A stretch of DNA of 64,000 nucleotides from the NCBI GenBank assembly GCA_038528965.1, contig JBCBEC010000014.1, positions 62,001 through 126,000 on the forward strand. The letters are read 5' to 3'. Within the stretch, counting starts at the first letter, position 1. The number at the start of each line of letters is the position of its first letter. The notes below the pieces were generated by a model. That model did no database searches. It was given only the letters and a program-made list of their open reading frames with translations, and had not been told where the DNA came from. This DNA comes from Lewinella sp038528965. GTDB taxonomy: Bacteria > Bacteroidota > Bacteroidia > Chitinophagales > Saprospiraceae. The translations under genes and the position numbers were made by a program. This document shows, piece by piece, positions 62,420-64,000 of this stretch.

Positions 62420-63997
62420 TTAGGATACCTTCAAGTGGCGAATAGAGTACGCAAAGATGGTACCATAACCAATGGCCAACAAGCCGTGGAACGCAATGAA
62501 GGTAGTATTCTGCACGTAGAATGCGCCCACCACAGCGGCCAGGAAATACAGTGCCAATAAGCCTTCACCAATGGTAGTCCAAGTAAGCTTTTCCGTTAGG
62601 TAGTTCTGCTTTTTGAAACTATCGGTGATCGACTTGATATTAAACTTAGGCGTACGTACAAAAGGCGACTTCTTGCCCCGGTACCCCTCTATCACAGCTA
62701 CGCTGTTGTGCAAGGACAAGCCCATCGACAAAGCCAAGAATAGGGGAAATAGTATAACAAACTTAAGCACCGCCTTACCAAAATTCTTCTCTTGATTCGC
62801 GGGGCTTTGAATATTAGCAACGTAGTAAATCGCAATAATTGATAACAAGCCCACCAGGAAGTAAGCAAAGAAATTTTTGCTAAATCCTAGCTCGATCAAA
62901 TCGCTCAGGAAGAATAATAGTGGTACGCTGAATAAGCCTGCCGCAAAAACAAATACAAATACAGAACTTGCCAATAGGTGGCTCGTGGCGTGTACCTTAT
63001 GATTAAAGCTTAAGTTCGAACGCCAAACCGTTGGTAGCATCTTCTTAGCCGTCTCAGCGCCACCCTTCATCCAACGGAATTGCTGCGACTTAAAGGAGTT
63101 CATTTCCGCTGGTAGCTCAGCGGGAGAGCCCACGTTTTCCAAGAATCGGATGGTGTAACCCTTCAACTGCGCCCGGATACTCAAATCCAAATCTTCCGTT
63201 AGGGTATCTGCTTCCCAACCACCTGCATCTTCGATCGTTTTACGACGCCATACACCAGCAGTACCGTTAAACTGCAGCATGTGCTCGCCGTTCATACGTC
63301 CTACCTGCTCTACCGTAAAGTGCACATTCAACTGCAGTGCCTGCAAACGAGTCAGCAAGGAGTAGTTCTGATTGATGTGCTCCCAACGCGTCTGCACTAC
63401 ACCTACTTTCTTGTCTTCAAAGAATGGTAGGGTACGCAGTAGGAAGTCTGGCTTAGGCACAAAGTCGGCGTCAAAAATGGCCATGAACTCACCCTTAGCT
63501 ACCTCCATACCGTCGCGTAGTGCACCAGCCTTAAAGCCTTGGCGCACCTCGCGGGTTACTTGCTCAATATTGTATCCCTTGGCCTTGTACTCTGCCACTT
63601 TAGCTGCCACAATATCCAGCGTCTCGTCGGTAGAGTCGTCCAGGATGTGAATCTCATAACGGTCCTTCGGATAGTCAAATTCAGCAACAGCATCAATCAG
63701 TCGCTCAATTACATACATCTCGTTGTAGATCGGTAATTGGACCGTTACAAAAGGGTAGCTTTCACTGTCGTCTTCGGCCAGTGCTATGGTTGTACCAGTT
63801 CCGGTAGTACCCTTCTCGGCAGCTGCTGCAACAGCTACTGGCATGGGTTGCTCCTGCTCATTCATGATCATCTCTGGCGTAGAGCGCCGCCCCCGCTTGT
63901 AGAAATAAAGCAGGTTGAACTGCATAACGCAGTAAATGGTGATGTACAAGAGGGCAACAGTATATAGGCCCAGTACTAAAAACGCAAGTGCTGTCAT
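62420..63997 (-). CDS. Membrane-bound GT2 glycosyltransferase (cellulose-synthase-like)
   Basis: 525 residues with an N-terminal helix, a cytoplasmic GT2 domain and several C-terminal helices. GT2 motifs are FVTVQLPIYNEMYVIERLID (first D/E site), IHILDDSTDETLDIVAAK, AIFDADFVPKPDFLLRTLPFF (DxD), TLTEDLDLSIRAQLKGYTIRF (TED) and SQQFRWMKGGAE (QxxRW), the set used by processive beta-glycosyltransferases such as cellulose synthase. C-terminal helices lie at about 340-445. The start is three bases inside the window, with no upstream region to judge. The following GT-C gene suggests synthesis of a surface polysaccharide or glycolipid. Confidence 0.88.
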   Translation of the reverse strand: MTALAFLVLGLYTVALLYITIYCVMQFNLLYFYKRGRRSTPEMIMNEQEQPMPVAVAAAAEKGTTGTGTTIALAEDDSESYPFVTVQLPIYNEMYVIERLIDAVAEFDYPKDRYEIHILDDSTDETLDIVAAKVAEYKAKGYNIEQVTREVRQGFKAGALRDGMEVAKGEFMAIFDADFVPKPDFLLRTLPFFEDKKVGVVQTRWEHINQNYSLLTRLQALQLNVHFTVEQVGRMNGEHMLQFNGTAGVWRRKTIEDAGGWEADTLTEDLDLSIRAQLKGYTIRFLENVGSPAELPAEMNSFKSQQFRWMKGGAETAKKMLPTVWRSNLSFNHKVHATSHLLASSVFVFVFAAGLFSVPLLFFLSDLIELGFSKNFFAYFLVGLLSIIAIYYVANIQSPANQEKNFGKAVLKFVILFPLFLALSMGLSLHNSVAVIEGYRGKKSPFVRTPKFNIKSITDSFKKQNYLTEKLTWTTIGEGLLALYFLAAVVGAFYVQNTTFIAFHGLLAIGYGTIFAYSIRHLKVS

Positions 63998-64000
63998 TTG

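Noticed and set aside
1..64000. rRNA or tRNA genes
   Set aside because: No cloverleaf with a T-loop GGTTCRA and CCA-side pairing, and no rRNA core sequence, was recognised on either strand.

Overview
The window looks like a chromosome segment of a Bacteroidota bacterium, most likely from the Saprospiria (Lewinella/Haliscomenobacter-like). This is inferred from gene content, not from a marker-gene tree. The evidence is two Oar-like TonB-dependent receptors, a protein with a type IX secretion sorting tail, many small outer-membrane beta-barrel proteins, a YfhO membrane protein, and several promoters with the Bacteroidota -7 box TAnnTTTG. Base composition is moderate, with a few visibly AT-rich genes (DUF4419, the TIR gene, the WD40 half of the caspase gene). 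No rRNA, tRNA or CRISPR array was seen.

Layout. 1-10.4 kb: edge-truncated rimK, an MFS transporter, an AT-rich DUF4419 gene, an operon of a lipoprotein, an ECF sigma factor and a trans-envelope anti-sigma/beta-barrel fusion, then rluA-type pseudouridine synthase, DUF1415 and a LuxC-like acyl-CoA reductase. 10.6-18.8 kb: a Cys/Met-metabolism PLP enzyme, a soluble histidine kinase, a frameshifted gene remnant, a cytochrome P450, an outer-membrane protein, and divergent nucleoside transporter and uridine kinase genes. 19-26.5 kb: sodium symporter, gpsA, yfhO, a glycosyltransferase and an ADP-ribosylglycohydrolase. 26.5-33.3 kb: an operon of an EAD11-TM-DUF4384 protein, an exported WD40-caspase and a secreted protein, behind a second operon of an OmpA protein and a twin helix-hairpin-helix protein. 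33.7-42.3 kb: ffh, Spo0M-like, an Fe-S oxidoreductase pair, a PyrR-like phosphoribosyltransferase, patatin and a T9SS cargo protein. 42.6-49.2 kb: two paralogous TonB-dependent receptors. 49.4-51.7 kb: an EAD11-TIR-TM-WD40 protein. 51.9-56.8 kb: methyltransferase, an ABC permease/ATPase pair and a subtilisin-like protease. 56.9-61 kb: a mobile region with a complete insertion sequence, a gene truncated by it, an attC-like palindrome, four ~89-bp tandem repeats and a tyrosine recombinase. 61-64 kb: two polysaccharide-type glycosyltransferases.

The best candidate for an undescribed system is the pair of loci at 26.5-31.2 kb and 49.4-51.7 kb. Each encodes a single-pass membrane protein with a cytoplasmic N-terminal EAD11-like adaptor domain and an extracytoplasmic sensor-like domain (DUF4384 or WD40). 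One carries a TIR effector in the same chain, and the other is co-transcribed with an exported caspase-like protease. Homotypic EAD11 contacts could couple them into a membrane-spanning conflict or cell-death circuit. The domain calls are by eye, and the coupling is inference.
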